Assembly (NCBI RefSeq): GCF_012524165.2
Contig: NZ_JABACJ020000021.1
Location: 38,494-102,493, forward strand
DNA from: Faecalicatena faecalis
GTDB taxonomy: Bacteria > Bacillota > Clostridia > Lachnospirales > Lachnospiraceae
Reading direction: 5' to 3'
Length of the DNA: 64,000 nucleotides
Part shown: positions 1 to 8,270 of the stretch, one piece after another
Layout of the letters: each line of letters starts with the position of its first letter
Numbering within the stretch: the first letter of the stretch is position 1
Program-made: the position numbers and the translations under genes
The notes under the pieces: model-generated
What the model was told of the DNA's origin: nothing
Database searches by the model: none
What the model saw: only the letters and a program-made list of their open reading frames with translations

Positions 1-31
1 AGTAGCGAAGCGGATTGCGAATGTCCGCTTT
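1..31. repeat. Dispersed hairpin repeat A, copy 1
   Basis: This 31-base unit agrees with 41399-41429 at 24 of 31 positions by eye. It forms a hairpin with AAGCGGA (8-14) pairing TCCGCTT (24-30). It lies beyond the 3' end of the ygeY operon and next to the G/C hairpin at 61-83. Its function is unknown; a family of small intergenic repeats is the simplest reading. Confidence 0.5.
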
Positions 32-40
32 CCTGGTGTG

Positions 41-83
41 CAAAAGGGTCAGACCCCTCTGCAAAGGGCTCTGTCCCCTTTGC
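41..83. terminator. Hairpin behind ygeY, possible terminator or repeat
   Basis: GCAAAGGG (61-68) pairs perfectly with CCCTTTGC (76-83) around a 7-base loop. A second GGGTC/GACCC motif precedes it at 46-55. It lies about 30 bases past the ygeY stop codon on the minus strand. No clear T-run follows in the minus direction, so it may be an intergenic repeat of the same kind as 5048-5077 rather than a classical terminator. Confidence 0.4.
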
Positions 84-110
84 AGCAGTCGTCAAATGTA
101 ATCGTGTTTC

Positions 111-1421
111 TTATTTGCAGTAAAGTGTCGGCAGTGCAGCGTATACAGCAGCGCATACAACGAGATCCTGTTTCCATGTTTTCTCGTTTGGAGCGTGTGC
201 CTGTGCCTCAGCGCCAGGTCCGAAACCGATGCATGGGATTCCATTTCTTCCCATGATGGAAACGCCGTTTGTGGAGAAGGTCCATTTGTCAGTAAGTGGA
301 CGTGCTTTTCTCATTTCCTCTGTCTCAGCTGTTCCGATTCTTGTCTCTCCATAGAGGTTCGTGTAAGCTTCTTCCAGAGCCTTTGTTACCTTGTGGTCTT
401 CCGGAATTACCCATGTCGGGAAGTAGCACTCGATCGGGTATACACATCCTGTGTAGGACGGACGGTCATAGTTGTACATGGATACAGTCACATCGTCACC
501 GTATTTCTGTACGCTTGGAAGTGCACGGATCTCATCCAGGCAGCTTTCCCATGTCTCGCCTGCTGTCATACGACGGTCCAGTGAAACGGAGCAGGAGTCA
601 GCTACTGCACAGCGGCTTGGAGATGTAAAGAAGATCTCGGATGTTGTAACAGTTCCTCTTCCAAGGAAACGTGCTTCTTTCCAATCCGGATTGTACTTCT
701 CGTCTAACATCTTAACAAGACCTTTGATTTCTGTTGCGTCATCAGCATCGTTCTCATTGAGTGCACGGACATCCTGGAGAATGTCAGCCATCTTGTAGAT
801 CGCATTGTCACCACGCTCAGGAGCGGAACCATGGCAGGAAACACCTTTGACATCCACACGGATCTCCATACGTCCGCGCTGTCCACGGTAGATTCCGCCG
901 TCTGTCGGCTCTGTAGATACTACGAATTCAGGGCGAACCTTGTCTTCGTTGATGATGTACTGCCAGCATAAGCCGTCGCAGTCTTCTTCCTGAACAGTTC
1001 CTGTTACGAGGACTGTATACTGATCGCTCAATAAGCCAAGATCTTTCATGATTCTTGCGCCATATACTGCAGAAACAATACCGCCGCACTGGTCAGACAC
1101 ACCACGTCCGCCGATCTCTTCGTCATTCTCATATCCTTCATATGGATCGAAGGTCCAGTTGTCGATATTACCGATACCTACTGTATCGATGTGAGCATCG
1201 AAACCGATGATCTTTTCGCCTGTTCCCATGTAGCCGAGTACGTTGCCCTGTGGGTCGATGACTACCTTGTCAAATTCGAGTTTTCTCATCTCTTCTGCGA
1301 TACGCTCGATGTGAGCTTTTTCGTCACAGCTCTCACCTGGGTTCTTTACGATCTCGCGTAAAAATTTTGTCATGTCAGCCTGATAGTTTTGTGCAGCCTC
1401 TTTGATTTTGTTGAAATCCAT
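111..1421 (-). CDS. ygeY: YgeY-family M20 metallopeptidase of the purine/selenium cluster
   Basis: This is an M20-type zinc hydrolase of about 436 residues, matching the YgeY family (selenium metabolism hydrolase) that accompanies ygeX, ssnA and ygfK in anaerobic purine and urate degradation. Metal-site motifs are visible: GFDAHIDTVG, then GGRGVSDQCGG, then QEEDCDGL with the acidic pair, and a late EKTWKQDL region. The exact substrate is not established; it probably acts on a ring-opened ureido or amide intermediate in the cytoplasm. The start at 1421 is chosen because AAGGAG lies 9 bases upstream; an ATG nine codons earlier has no ribosome site. It is the last gene of the leftward operon, 61 bases after dpaL. 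Confidence 0.85.
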   Translation of the reverse strand: MDFNKIKEAAQNYQADMTKFLREIVKNPGESCDEKAHIERIAEEMRKLEFDKVVIDPQGNVLGYMGTGEKIIGFDAHIDTVGIGNIDNWTFDPYEGYENDEEIGGRGVSDQCGGIVSAVYGARIMKDLGLLSDQYTVLVTGTVQEEDCDGLCWQYIINEDKVRPEFVVSTEPTDGGIYRGQRGRMEIRVDVKGVSCHGSAPERGDNAIYKMADILQDVRALNENDADDATEIKGLVKMLDEKYNPDWKEARFLGRGTVTTSEIFFTSPSRCAVADSCSVSLDRRMTAGETWESCLDEIRALPSVQKYGDDVTVSMYNYDRPSYTGCVYPIECYFPTWVIPEDHKVTKALEEAYTNLYGETRIGTAETEEMRKARPLTDKWTFSTNGVSIMGRNGIPCIGFGPGAEAQAHAPNEKTWKQDLVVCAAVYAALPTLYCK

Positions 1422-1482
1422 TCTTTTAATCTCCTTTGCATTTTTCATTGATTAGAATTGAATTTGATTAGTTACTGTTATT

Positions 1483-2688
1483 TTAGCGGTCGTTTCCGCC
1501 CCATACGATAGATTCATATCTTTCTGGATCTGTGTCACCTTCTGTTGAGAAGAGAAGGACTTTGGAATTTTCATCCAATCCCAGGTGTTCTCTTAATTCC
1601 TTATATTCATCCATGCACATGATGCAGGCCAGGGTTCCAAAAGGTGCTGCGCCGGATTCACCGGATGTAATTGGTGCGTCTCCCTTGATCGGTGCTGCCA
1701 GCATACGCATTCCTCTTGCGGCGGCCCAGTCAGGTGTTGCAACGAAGGTATCAACGTGATTCTTTAAGATATCCCAGGAAATCGTGTTAGGCTCTCCACA
1801 TGCAAGTCCAGCCATAATTGTTACCATATCTCCATCAACGATCTGGATACTTCCATCTCCTAAGGAAGCTCCTTTGTAGAGGCAGGCAGCAGCCTCGGCT
1901 TCTACAACGATCACTTTCGGAGGATTTTCAGGATAGCGGTTCGCAAAATATCCCTGAACTGCGCCTGCGAGGGAACCTACGCCAGCCTGGATGAATACGT
2001 GTGTCGGTCTGTCACATCCGTAATCTCCCAACTGCTCATTGGCTTCCATTGCCATCGTTCCATATCCCTGCATGATCCATGCTGGAATTTCCTCATATCC
2101 ATCCCATGCAGTATCCTGTACCATGATTCCATTTTCTGTTTTATTAGCCATATCGTTAGCCATGCGGACACATTCGTCATAGTTATATTCCTCGATCGTA
2201 GCCTGTGCGCCTTCTGCGAGGATATTGTTCAGTCGTGTCTGTGTGGTTCCCTTCGGCATCAGGACAACGGATTTCTGTCCGAGCTTGTTAGCTGCCCATG
2301 CAACACCTCGTCCGTGGTTACCATCTGTAGCTGTGAAGAAGGTCGCCTGACCGAATTCATCCTTTAATTCCTGTGAAGTCAGTACCTGGTAAGGAAGTTC
2401 AGAAACATCCTTTCCAACCTGCTGTGCTATGTAACGCGCCATGGCGAAGGAACCCCCGAGTACTTTGAAAGCATTCAGGCCGAAGCGGTAAGATTCATCT
2501 TTGATGTAAACCTCTCCAAGTCCTAGTCTTTCTGCCATCTTGTCGAGTTTGACAAGGGGTGTGACACTGTATTGAGGAAAACTTTCGTGGAAGGCTCTTG
2601 CCTTCTTGACCTCGTCAAGTGCCATGACCTTAAGCTGTGCGTCATCTGTCTTAGGCATGTGGTTCACTGCCCATTTGATTGTTTCCAT
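1483..2688 (-). CDS. dpaL: Diaminopropionate ammonia-lyase
   Basis: This is a fold-type II PLP enzyme of 401 residues. In characterised homologues (E. coli YgeX) it converts 2,3-diaminopropionate to pyruvate and two ammonia. The PLP lysine is in the FGLNAFKVLGG segment (K75), and TDGNHGRG at 121-128 matches the conserved acidic/glycine stretch next to the cofactor. A GGAGG site precedes the ATG. In gut bacteria the gene is a marker of the urate/purine catabolic cluster, where 2,3-diaminopropionate is a proposed late intermediate. It lies between the regulator (45 bases upstream) and ygeY and is probably co-transcribed with both. Confidence 0.93.
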   Translation of the reverse strand: METIKWAVNHMPKTDDAQLKVMALDEVKKARAFHESFPQYSVTPLVKLDKMAERLGLGEVYIKDESYRFGLNAFKVLGGSFAMARYIAQQVGKDVSELPYQVLTSQELKDEFGQATFFTATDGNHGRGVAWAANKLGQKSVVLMPKGTTQTRLNNILAEGAQATIEEYNYDECVRMANDMANKTENGIMVQDTAWDGYEEIPAWIMQGYGTMAMEANEQLGDYGCDRPTHVFIQAGVGSLAGAVQGYFANRYPENPPKVIVVEAEAAACLYKGASLGDGSIQIVDGDMVTIMAGLACGEPNTISWDILKNHVDTFVATPDWAAARGMRMLAAPIKGDAPITSGESGAAPFGTLACIMCMDEYKELREHLGLDENSKVLLFSTEGDTDPERYESIVWGGNDR

Positions 2689-2733
2689 GTGTGAAAAACC
2701 TCCTTCATAATAATGTGATGAGTTGTTGTATGG

Positions 2734-3390
2734 CTATTTGCCCGCATCCATGTAACTATAGAGTGTAAATTTTGAAATTCCCAAAAGGGAGGCGATTTTG
2801 TCACCGGATTTGGTGATCAGGAAGGCTCCGGCGTTGTTCAAATACTGAACCACCGTTATCTTGTCATCCTTGCTCATCAGTGCGACTGGTTTACCGACCA
2901 GGGCGAGCGCCTGTTCGATCAGAACATCGAGTAGATCATTTACATTATGTGTGATCTTCTGTGGCTGGTCTCTCTCATCGTCAGAGCCTGATTCCTTCTC
3001 AACACTGATCAGAGACTGGAGTGCAGTATCGATGGTGAGCAGTGCGGTGATGTCGTAATTCAGGGAGAATATGTAAACAATAAGGTCATCCTCATCCCTG
3101 ATGTACATGGTGCTTGATTTGAGAATCCGTCCGTCATCTGTCTTGGTCAGATAGGAGAGACGGTCCTGAATCTGTGACGGGTCCCGGCTCAATGTCTCCA
3201 GTACCACGCTGGAAGGTCCGTCGCCTAACTTTCTGTTGGAAATATGCCCATTCTCAATATAGACAATGGAGCTTTCCAGTTCTTTCTTCTGCAGATCGTG
3301 AATGACAATCTCACATGAGCTGCCGAACTGTACGGCAAGGCCGTGTGCAATCTGTTTCAGGAGTTCTAATCTCTGACCCAATGTCACCAT
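2734..3390 (-). CDS. YheO/DauR-type PAS and helix-turn-helix regulator
   Basis: This 218-residue protein has an N-terminal YheO-like PAS domain (about residues 5-120; IVIHDLQ, SSIVYIENGHISNRKLGDGPSS, RILKSSTMYIRD) and a C-terminal helix-turn-helix (about 160-218; GDKIASLLGISKFTLYSYMD). Relatives include the D-arginine utilisation repressor DauR. It is first in the leftward operon and divergent from ssnA, so it is the obvious candidate regulator of both arms, perhaps sensing a purine-derived metabolite; the ligand is unknown. Start choice is uncertain: AAAGGA sits only a few bases before the ATG and is better spaced for an in-frame TTG three codons later. Confidence 0.85.
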   Translation of the reverse strand: MVTLGQRLELLKQIAHGLAVQFGSSCEIVIHDLQKKELESSIVYIENGHISNRKLGDGPSSVVLETLSRDPSQIQDRLSYLTKTDDGRILKSSTMYIRDEDDLIVYIFSLNYDITALLTIDTALQSLISVEKESGSDDERDQPQKITHNVNDLLDVLIEQALALVGKPVALMSKDDKITVVQYLNNAGAFLITKSGDKIASLLGISKFTLYSYMDAGK

Positions 3391-3443
3391 TCCTTTCGTG
3401 TCTGGATTTTCCGGGAGGCTGTTTTTCCCTCGCCTTTAAACTC

Positions 3444-3471
3444 ATCATAGCATAAAAAAAATATAAATCAA
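3444..3471 (-). promoter_or_regulatory. Leftward promoter of the regulator-dpaL-ygeY operon
   Basis: Read on the minus strand there is a TTGATT -35 (3466-3471), a 16-base spacer and a TATGAT -10 (3444-3449), about 54 bases before the regulator start. The -35 ends 7 bases from the operator array at 3479-3515. Called from sequence only. Confidence 0.55.
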
Positions 3472-3478
3472 TACTTTT

Positions 3479-3515
3479 TCTAAAAATTTTTTAGGTTACC
3501 TAAAAGTTTTTTAGG
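3479..3515. promoter_or_regulatory. Operator array: four 7-bp half-sites at 10-bp period
   Basis: TCTAAAA (3479-3485), TTTTAGG (3489-3495), CCTAAAA (3499-3505) and TTTTAGG (3509-3515) alternate in orientation, with starts exactly 10 bp apart. Only the first copy deviates, by one base. Adjacent pairs make two overlapping palindromes. The array fills the space between the divergent -35 elements, 7 bp from each. It is a strong candidate binding site for the YheO/DauR-type regulator encoded next to it, placed on one face of the helix to control both operons. Confidence 0.65.
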
Positions 3516-3522
3516 ATTTGTA

Positions 3523-3551
3523 TTGCAATTATCTTATATTAATGGTATTCT
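3523..3551 (+). promoter_or_regulatory. Rightward promoter of the ssnA-xdh operon
   Basis: TTGCAA (3523-3528), a 17-base spacer and TATTCT (3546-3551) form a good sigma-A-type promoter. It implies a 5' leader of about 150 bases before ssnA. The rest of the 315-base gap, about 3552-3705, holds no gene or clear riboswitch that I can recognise. Confidence 0.55.
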
Positions 3552-3705
3552 ATAGACAACGAAAACGGTCTGAAAATAGCTGTTCGAAAAAGAAAAGACT
3601 GTTTTTACAAAAGAATATACAAAATATAGTGCGACGTGCAAGGAAAGCAACACCCTTGTAGAATTTGTATACTAAAAGATTTCAAAAAGAAAAGGAGACA
3701 AAAGT

Positions 3706-5037
3706 ATGCTGATTTTAGGAAATGGAAGGGTAATCACACGAGATGAAGCGAATCCGTATCTGGAGCAGGGCGCTGTGGCAATCGAGGGTACCACGATCAA
3801 AAAGGTGGGAAGTCTTGAGGAAGTCAGGGCTGCATACCCGGATGCAGAGTTTATCGATGCAAAGGGAAAGGTGATCATGCCTGCATTTATCAATGCACAT
3901 GAACATATTTACAGTGCCTTTGCAAGAGGGCTTTCTGTCAAAGGATATGACCCGAAGGGGTTCTTAGATATCTTAGACGGAATGTGGTGGACTATTGACC
4001 GTAACCTGACCCTGCATGATACTTATTTAAGTGCTATGGCTACGTATATTGACTGTATTAAGAATGGAGTCACAACAATCTTTGATCATCATGCAAGCTT
4101 TGGTTCTATCCGTGAATCTCTGTTCCATATAGAAGAGGCAGCGAAGGAGACTGGGGTACGTTCCTGCCTGTGCTATGAGATTTCAGACCGGGATGGTATG
4201 GATAAAGCGAGAGAGTCAGTTATGGAGAATGCAGAGTTCATCAGACATGCCTTAAAGGACGACACTGGTATGATCGCCGGAATGATGGGAATGCATGCAC
4301 AGTTCACGATTTCCGATGAGACGATGGAGCTGGCGGCTTCGAATAAGCCGGATGGTGTTGGCTACCATATCCATGTTGCAGAAGGAATCGAAGATCTGCA
4401 CCACTGCTTAAAGCATTATGGCAAACGAATCGTAGACCGCTTGATGGATTGGAATATTTTGGGAGAGAAGACGCTTCTTGGACATTGTATTTACATCAAC
4501 GGACACGAGATGGACTTAATTAAGGAAACAAATACAATGGTGGTACATAATCCAGAATCCAACATGGGCAATGCCTGTGGATGTCCTCCGACCATGGAGC
4601 TGGTACATAGAGGGATCCTGACTGGACTTGGAACAGACGGATATACCCACGATATGACAGAATCCTTTAAGGTGGCTAATGTCTTACACAAGCACCACCT
4701 CTGTGATGCGAATGCAGCATGGGTAGAAGTACCTGAGATGCTCTTTAACGGCAATGCACAGATTGCGAACCGTTACTTCAAACAACAGCTCGGAGTCTTA
4801 AAAGAAGGCGCAGCCGGTGACGTGATTATTGTAGATTATGATCCACTTACTCCACTTGGCGCAGGCAATGTGAACGGACATATTCTGTTCGGAATGAACG
4901 GAAGCAAGGTCGTGACAACCGTAGCGAACGGAAAAGTGCTGATGAAAGATAGAGAATTACAGCACATCGATGAAGCAAAAGTAATGGCAGACTGCAGAGA
5001 AGCCTCAGAGGCACTCTGGAATCGGATTAACGGATAA
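3706..5037 (+). CDS. ssnA: SsnA-type amidohydrolase
   Basis: This is a 443-residue amidohydrolase-superfamily enzyme of the SsnA group, related to guanine and cytosine deaminases/chlorohydrolases. Metal ligands are visible: NAHEH (H65, H67), HIHVAEG (H223), LGHC (H260) and GTDG (D311). It is expected to be a cytoplasmic TIM-barrel hydrolase or deaminase. SsnA is a constant member of the ygeX-ygeY-ygfK-xdh urate/purine cluster, but its exact substrate is not settled. It is the first gene of the rightward operon and has a GGAG ribosome site. Confidence 0.9.
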   Translation: MLILGNGRVITRDEANPYLEQGAVAIEGTTIKKVGSLEEVRAAYPDAEFIDAKGKVIMPAFINAHEHIYSAFARGLSVKGYDPKGFLDILDGMWWTIDRNLTLHDTYLSAMATYIDCIKNGVTTIFDHHASFGSIRESLFHIEEAAKETGVRSCLCYEISDRDGMDKARESVMENAEFIRHALKDDTGMIAGMMGMHAQFTISDETMELAASNKPDGVGYHIHVAEGIEDLHHCLKHYGKRIVDRLMDWNILGEKTLLGHCIYINGHEMDLIKETNTMVVHNPESNMGNACGCPPTMELVHRGILTGLGTDGYTHDMTESFKVANVLHKHHLCDANAAWVEVPEMLFNGNAQIANRYFKQQLGVLKEGAAGDVIIVDYDPLTPLGAGNVNGHILFGMNGSKVVTTVANGKVLMKDRELQHIDEAKVMADCREASEALWNRING

Positions 5038-5047
5038 AAGTCAAAAT

Positions 5048-5077
5048 GGTCAAAAGGGTCTGCCCCTTTTGATCACC
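5048..5077. repeat. Intercistronic hairpin between ssnA and ygfK
   Basis: TCAAAAGGG (5050-5058) pairs with CCCTTTTGA (5064-5072) around a short loop, with flanking bases extending the stem. The core resembles the hairpin at 41-83 (AAAGGGTC followed by a C-run and TTTTG). It has no T-run, so it more likely marks processing or stabilises the mRNA than terminates it. Confidence 0.5.
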
Positions 5078-5119
5078 ATATTCAGAATATTTAGATTATA
5101 TCATAGGAGGTTTTTACAG

Positions 5120-8113
5120 ATGAGCGATATTATGACCCCGATGTCTTTCGGGCATTTATTGAATTGGATTATGACAGAGCATGAGGAGCATGGTACTGTA
5201 TTCGGAGAGCATACCCCATATAAAGCGGATGCGAAGTATGTAAGGACGATCTTCGGACGTCCCTTAGAGACTCCGGTAGGACCGGCAGCGGGTCCACACA
5301 CACAGCTTGCACAGAATATTGTAGCAGCATACTACACAGGAAGCCGCTTCTTTGAGTTAAAGACGGTACAGATCATGGACGGTGCAGAGCTTTCTGCATG
5401 TGTGAATAAGCCATGTATCAAGGCGGATGATGAGTGCTATAACTGCGAGTGGTCCACAGAATTATATGTACCGCAGGCAATGGAAGAGTATATCAAGGCA
5501 TGGTTCCTTTTAAAAGTAATGGCAAAGGAATATGAGCTGGGAGATATGAACGGATTCCAGTTCAACATCAGCGTTGGATATGACTTGGAAGGCATCAAGT
5601 CTGAGAAGATCGATCATTTCCTGAATACAATGAAGGAAGCGAAGGATTCAGAAGTCTTCCAGTCCTGTAAGCAGTATCTGTTGGATCATGTGGATCAGTT
5701 CAAGAACGTGACCAGAGAGGATATCGAAAGCATCCAGTCCGACATCTGCAATTCCGTGACCATCTCTACTCTGCACGGATGCCCTCCGCAGGAGATTGAG
5801 AAAATCGCGATGTATTTGATCACAGAGAAGGGATTCCATACCTTCATTAAATGTAATCCTACCTTATTAGGATATGAATATGCAAGAAAGACCATGGATG
5901 ACATGGGTTATGATTATGTAGCATTTGGTGATTTCCATTTCAAAGATGACTTACAGTATGAGGATGCCGTACCGATGCTGACACGCCTGATGAACGTATG
6001 TAAGGAGCGCGGTCTGGAGTTCGGTGTAAAAATTACAAATACTTTCCCGGTAGACGTAAAGCAGAACGAGCTTCCGAGCGAAGAAATGTACATGTCAGGA
6101 AAGTCCTTGTACCCATTGTCTATTTCTTTAGCTGCAAAACTGGCAGAAGAATTTGATGGAAAGCTTCGAATCTCCTACTCAGGCGGCGCCGATTTCTACA
6201 ATATCAGAGGAATCGTAGATGCAGGCATCTGGCCGGTAACTGTGGCTACGACTTTATTAAAACCAGGTGGATACCAGAGAATGTCACAGATGGCAGAGAT
6301 TCTGGAAAAAGAAAATGATGAATTCACAGGTGTTCGTGCAAGTGCAGTCAAGAACCTCGCAGAAGAGGCAAAGGTCAGCGTTCACCACGTGAAGTCTGTA
6401 AAACCTCTTCCGTCCCGTAAGATGAAGCGTGAAGTTCCGCTTCTGGACTGCTTTGTGGCACCATGTAAGGAGGGCTGTCCGATTCACCAGGATATCACGA
6501 CTTATCTGCAGCTCGTAAATGCAGGAGAATACGAAGAGGCCATGAAGGTCATCACGGAGAAGAACCCGCTTCCGTTCATCACTGGTACGATCTGCGCACA
6601 CAACTGTATGAGCAAATGTACCCGTAACTTTTATGAGGAACCAGTACATATCCGCGCCATGAAATTGGAAGCAGCGCAGAACGGTTATGTTTCCTGGCTT
6701 ACACAGGTGAAACCGGCAGATGTGACTGAAAAAGGTAAGGCAGCAGTCATCGGTGGCGGTCCGGCAGGAATGGCAGCGGCTTATTTCTTGAGACGTGGTG
6801 GAATGGAAGTTACTTTATTTGAACAGACAGACTCCTTAGGTGGTGTTGTACGTCATGTCATTCCTGAATTCAGAATTGCAGGAGATGCCATCGATAAGGA
6901 TGCGGCGATCCTGGAAGCTGTAGGAGTTGAGATTCGATACAATGTAAAAGTAGAAAGTATTCAGGAATTACGAGATAAGGGATATACGGCAGTTGTACTT
7001 GCAGTCGGCGCGTCCAAACCGGGCGTACTTCGTCTGGAAGAGGGCGAGACCATGAATGCCCTGGATTTCCTTGCGAAGTTCAAAGCAGAGAATGGCAAGC
7101 TGGATATTGGTAAGAATGTAGTCGTTATTGGCGGTGGAAATACTGCGATGGATACTGCAAGAGCGGCAAAACGCACGAAAGGCGTTGAGAGAGTTTCTCT
7201 TGTTTACAGACGGACAAAACGCTATATGCCTGCAGATGAGGAAGAACTTGTCATGGCAGTGGAGGACGGTGTGGAATTCAAAGAGCTGCTTTCTCCAATC
7301 AAGCTGGTGGATGGTAAATTAATCTGTAAAGTGATGCAGCTTGGTGAATTTGATGCGTCCGGCAGACGAGGCGTCATTGAGACAGAAGAAATCTGTGAGG
7401 TCATGGCAGATACCGTGATTGCAGCAGTTGGAGAAAAAGTACCGACAGAATGGTACGAAGCAAATGGAATCCATGTAAATGAGCGCGGAAAAGCTCTTGT
7501 AAATGAGGGGACCTGTGAGACAAATCTGGAAGGGGTGTATATCGCAGGAGATGCCCTTGGCGGGCCGGCAACAGTTGTAGAGGGTATTCGCGACGGAAGG
7601 ATGGCTGCAGAGGCTGTCATCGGAAGAACTTTGGTTCAGGATTATGACAGACAGGCAGCAGATGAAAAGGTTTATGCAAGAAGAGGCGTCCTCAAAGAGC
7701 TGGAGGAAGGACCTGCTGAGACCGGGCGTTGTCTGGGATGCTCCAGCATCTGTGAGAATTGTGTGGAAGTATGTCCGAACCGTGCTAATATTTCCATCCA
7801 GGTTCCGGGAATGGCAAGACATCAGATTATCCATGTGGATTACATGTGCAATGAATGCGGCAACTGTAAGAGCTTCTGCCCATACCAGAGTGCACCATAT
7901 CTGGATAAGTTTACTTTATTTGCAACCGAGAAGGATATGGAAGATAGTAAGAATCAGGGATTCACAGTGCTTGATCCAGAAAAGGTGAGCGTAAGAGTCA
8001 GATATCTGGGCGATACCTTTACCTGGACAAAGGGAGAAGACACAAGACTTCCAGAAGGATTACAGCAGTTAATAGAGACGGTTATCCGTGATTATTCTTA
8101 TTTGCTGGTATAA
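5120..8113 (+). CDS. ygfK: YgfK, FAD/iron-sulfur oxidoreductase of the purine cluster
   Basis: This is a large flavoprotein of about 997 residues annotated in relatives as a putative selenate reductase subunit. It has a dihydroorotate-dehydrogenase-like barrel (about 1-400), a GltD-like module with cysteines of a 4Fe-4S domain (CKEGCPIH, CAHNC), an FAD motif (GGGPAGMAAA), a second dinucleotide motif (VVIGGGNTAMD), and a C-terminal ferredoxin domain (CLGCSSICENCVEVCP, CNECGNCKSFCP). It probably channels NAD(P)H electrons in reductive purine-ring degradation; genetic work on gut urate degraders supports a role for ygfK. The ATG at 5120 follows AGGAGG, so I prefer it to an upstream in-frame start. 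Confidence 0.9.
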   Translation: MSDIMTPMSFGHLLNWIMTEHEEHGTVFGEHTPYKADAKYVRTIFGRPLETPVGPAAGPHTQLAQNIVAAYYTGSRFFELKTVQIMDGAELSACVNKPCIKADDECYNCEWSTELYVPQAMEEYIKAWFLLKVMAKEYELGDMNGFQFNISVGYDLEGIKSEKIDHFLNTMKEAKDSEVFQSCKQYLLDHVDQFKNVTREDIESIQSDICNSVTISTLHGCPPQEIEKIAMYLITEKGFHTFIKCNPTLLGYEYARKTMDDMGYDYVAFGDFHFKDDLQYEDAVPMLTRLMNVCKERGLEFGVKITNTFPVDVKQNELPSEEMYMSGKSLYPLSISLAAKLAEEFDGKLRISYSGGADFYNIRGIVDAGIWPVTVATTLLKPGGYQRMSQMAEILEKENDEFTGVRASAVKNLAEEAKVSVHHVKSVKPLPSRKMKREVPLLDCFVAPCKEGCPIHQDITTYLQLVNAGEYEEAMKVITEKNPLPFITGTICAHNCMSKCTRNFYEEPVHIRAMKLEAAQNGYVSWLTQVKPADVTEKGKAAVIGGGPAGMAAAYFLRRGGMEVTLFEQTDSLGGVVRHVIPEFRIAGDAIDKDAAILEAVGVEIRYNVKVESIQELRDKGYTAVVLAVGASKPGVLRLEEGETMNALDFLAKFKAENGKLDIGKNVVVIGGGNTAMDTARAAKRTKGVERVSLVYRRTKRYMPADEEELVMAVEDGVEFKELLSPIKLVDGKLICKVMQLGEFDASGRRGVIETEEICEVMADTVIAAVGEKVPTEWYEANGIHVNERGKALVNEGTCETNLEGVYIAGDALGGPATVVEGIRDGRMAAEAVIGRTLVQDYDRQAADEKVYARRGVLKELEEGPAETGRCLGCSSICENCVEVCPNRANISIQVPGMARHQIIHVDYMCNECGNCKSFCPYQSAPYLDKFTLFATEKDMEDSKNQGFTVLDPEKVSVRVRYLGDTFTWTKGEDTRLPEGLQQLIETVIRDYSYLLV

Positions 8114-8160
8114 AACTGGATTGCGTGAGAGAAAGTATGTAACAATCTGTAAGAATGAAA

Positions 8161-8183
8161 GGGGACAAAATATTTTTGTCCCC
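8161..8183. repeat. Intercistronic hairpin between ygfK and hydA
   Basis: GGGGACAAAA (8161-8170) and TTTTGTCCCC (8174-8183) form a perfect 10-bp stem with a 3-base loop. It lies about 50 bases after the ygfK stop. There is no terminal T-run, so partial attenuation or an mRNA processing boundary within the operon is more likely than full termination. Confidence 0.5.
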
Positions 8184-8270
8184 AGCATTATATATTCACT
8201 TGTTAAAATCTGAAAAAGCATACTGACAAACAAGTTTTTCAAGAAGGATTGACAGAAAGAAGGAATGGTT

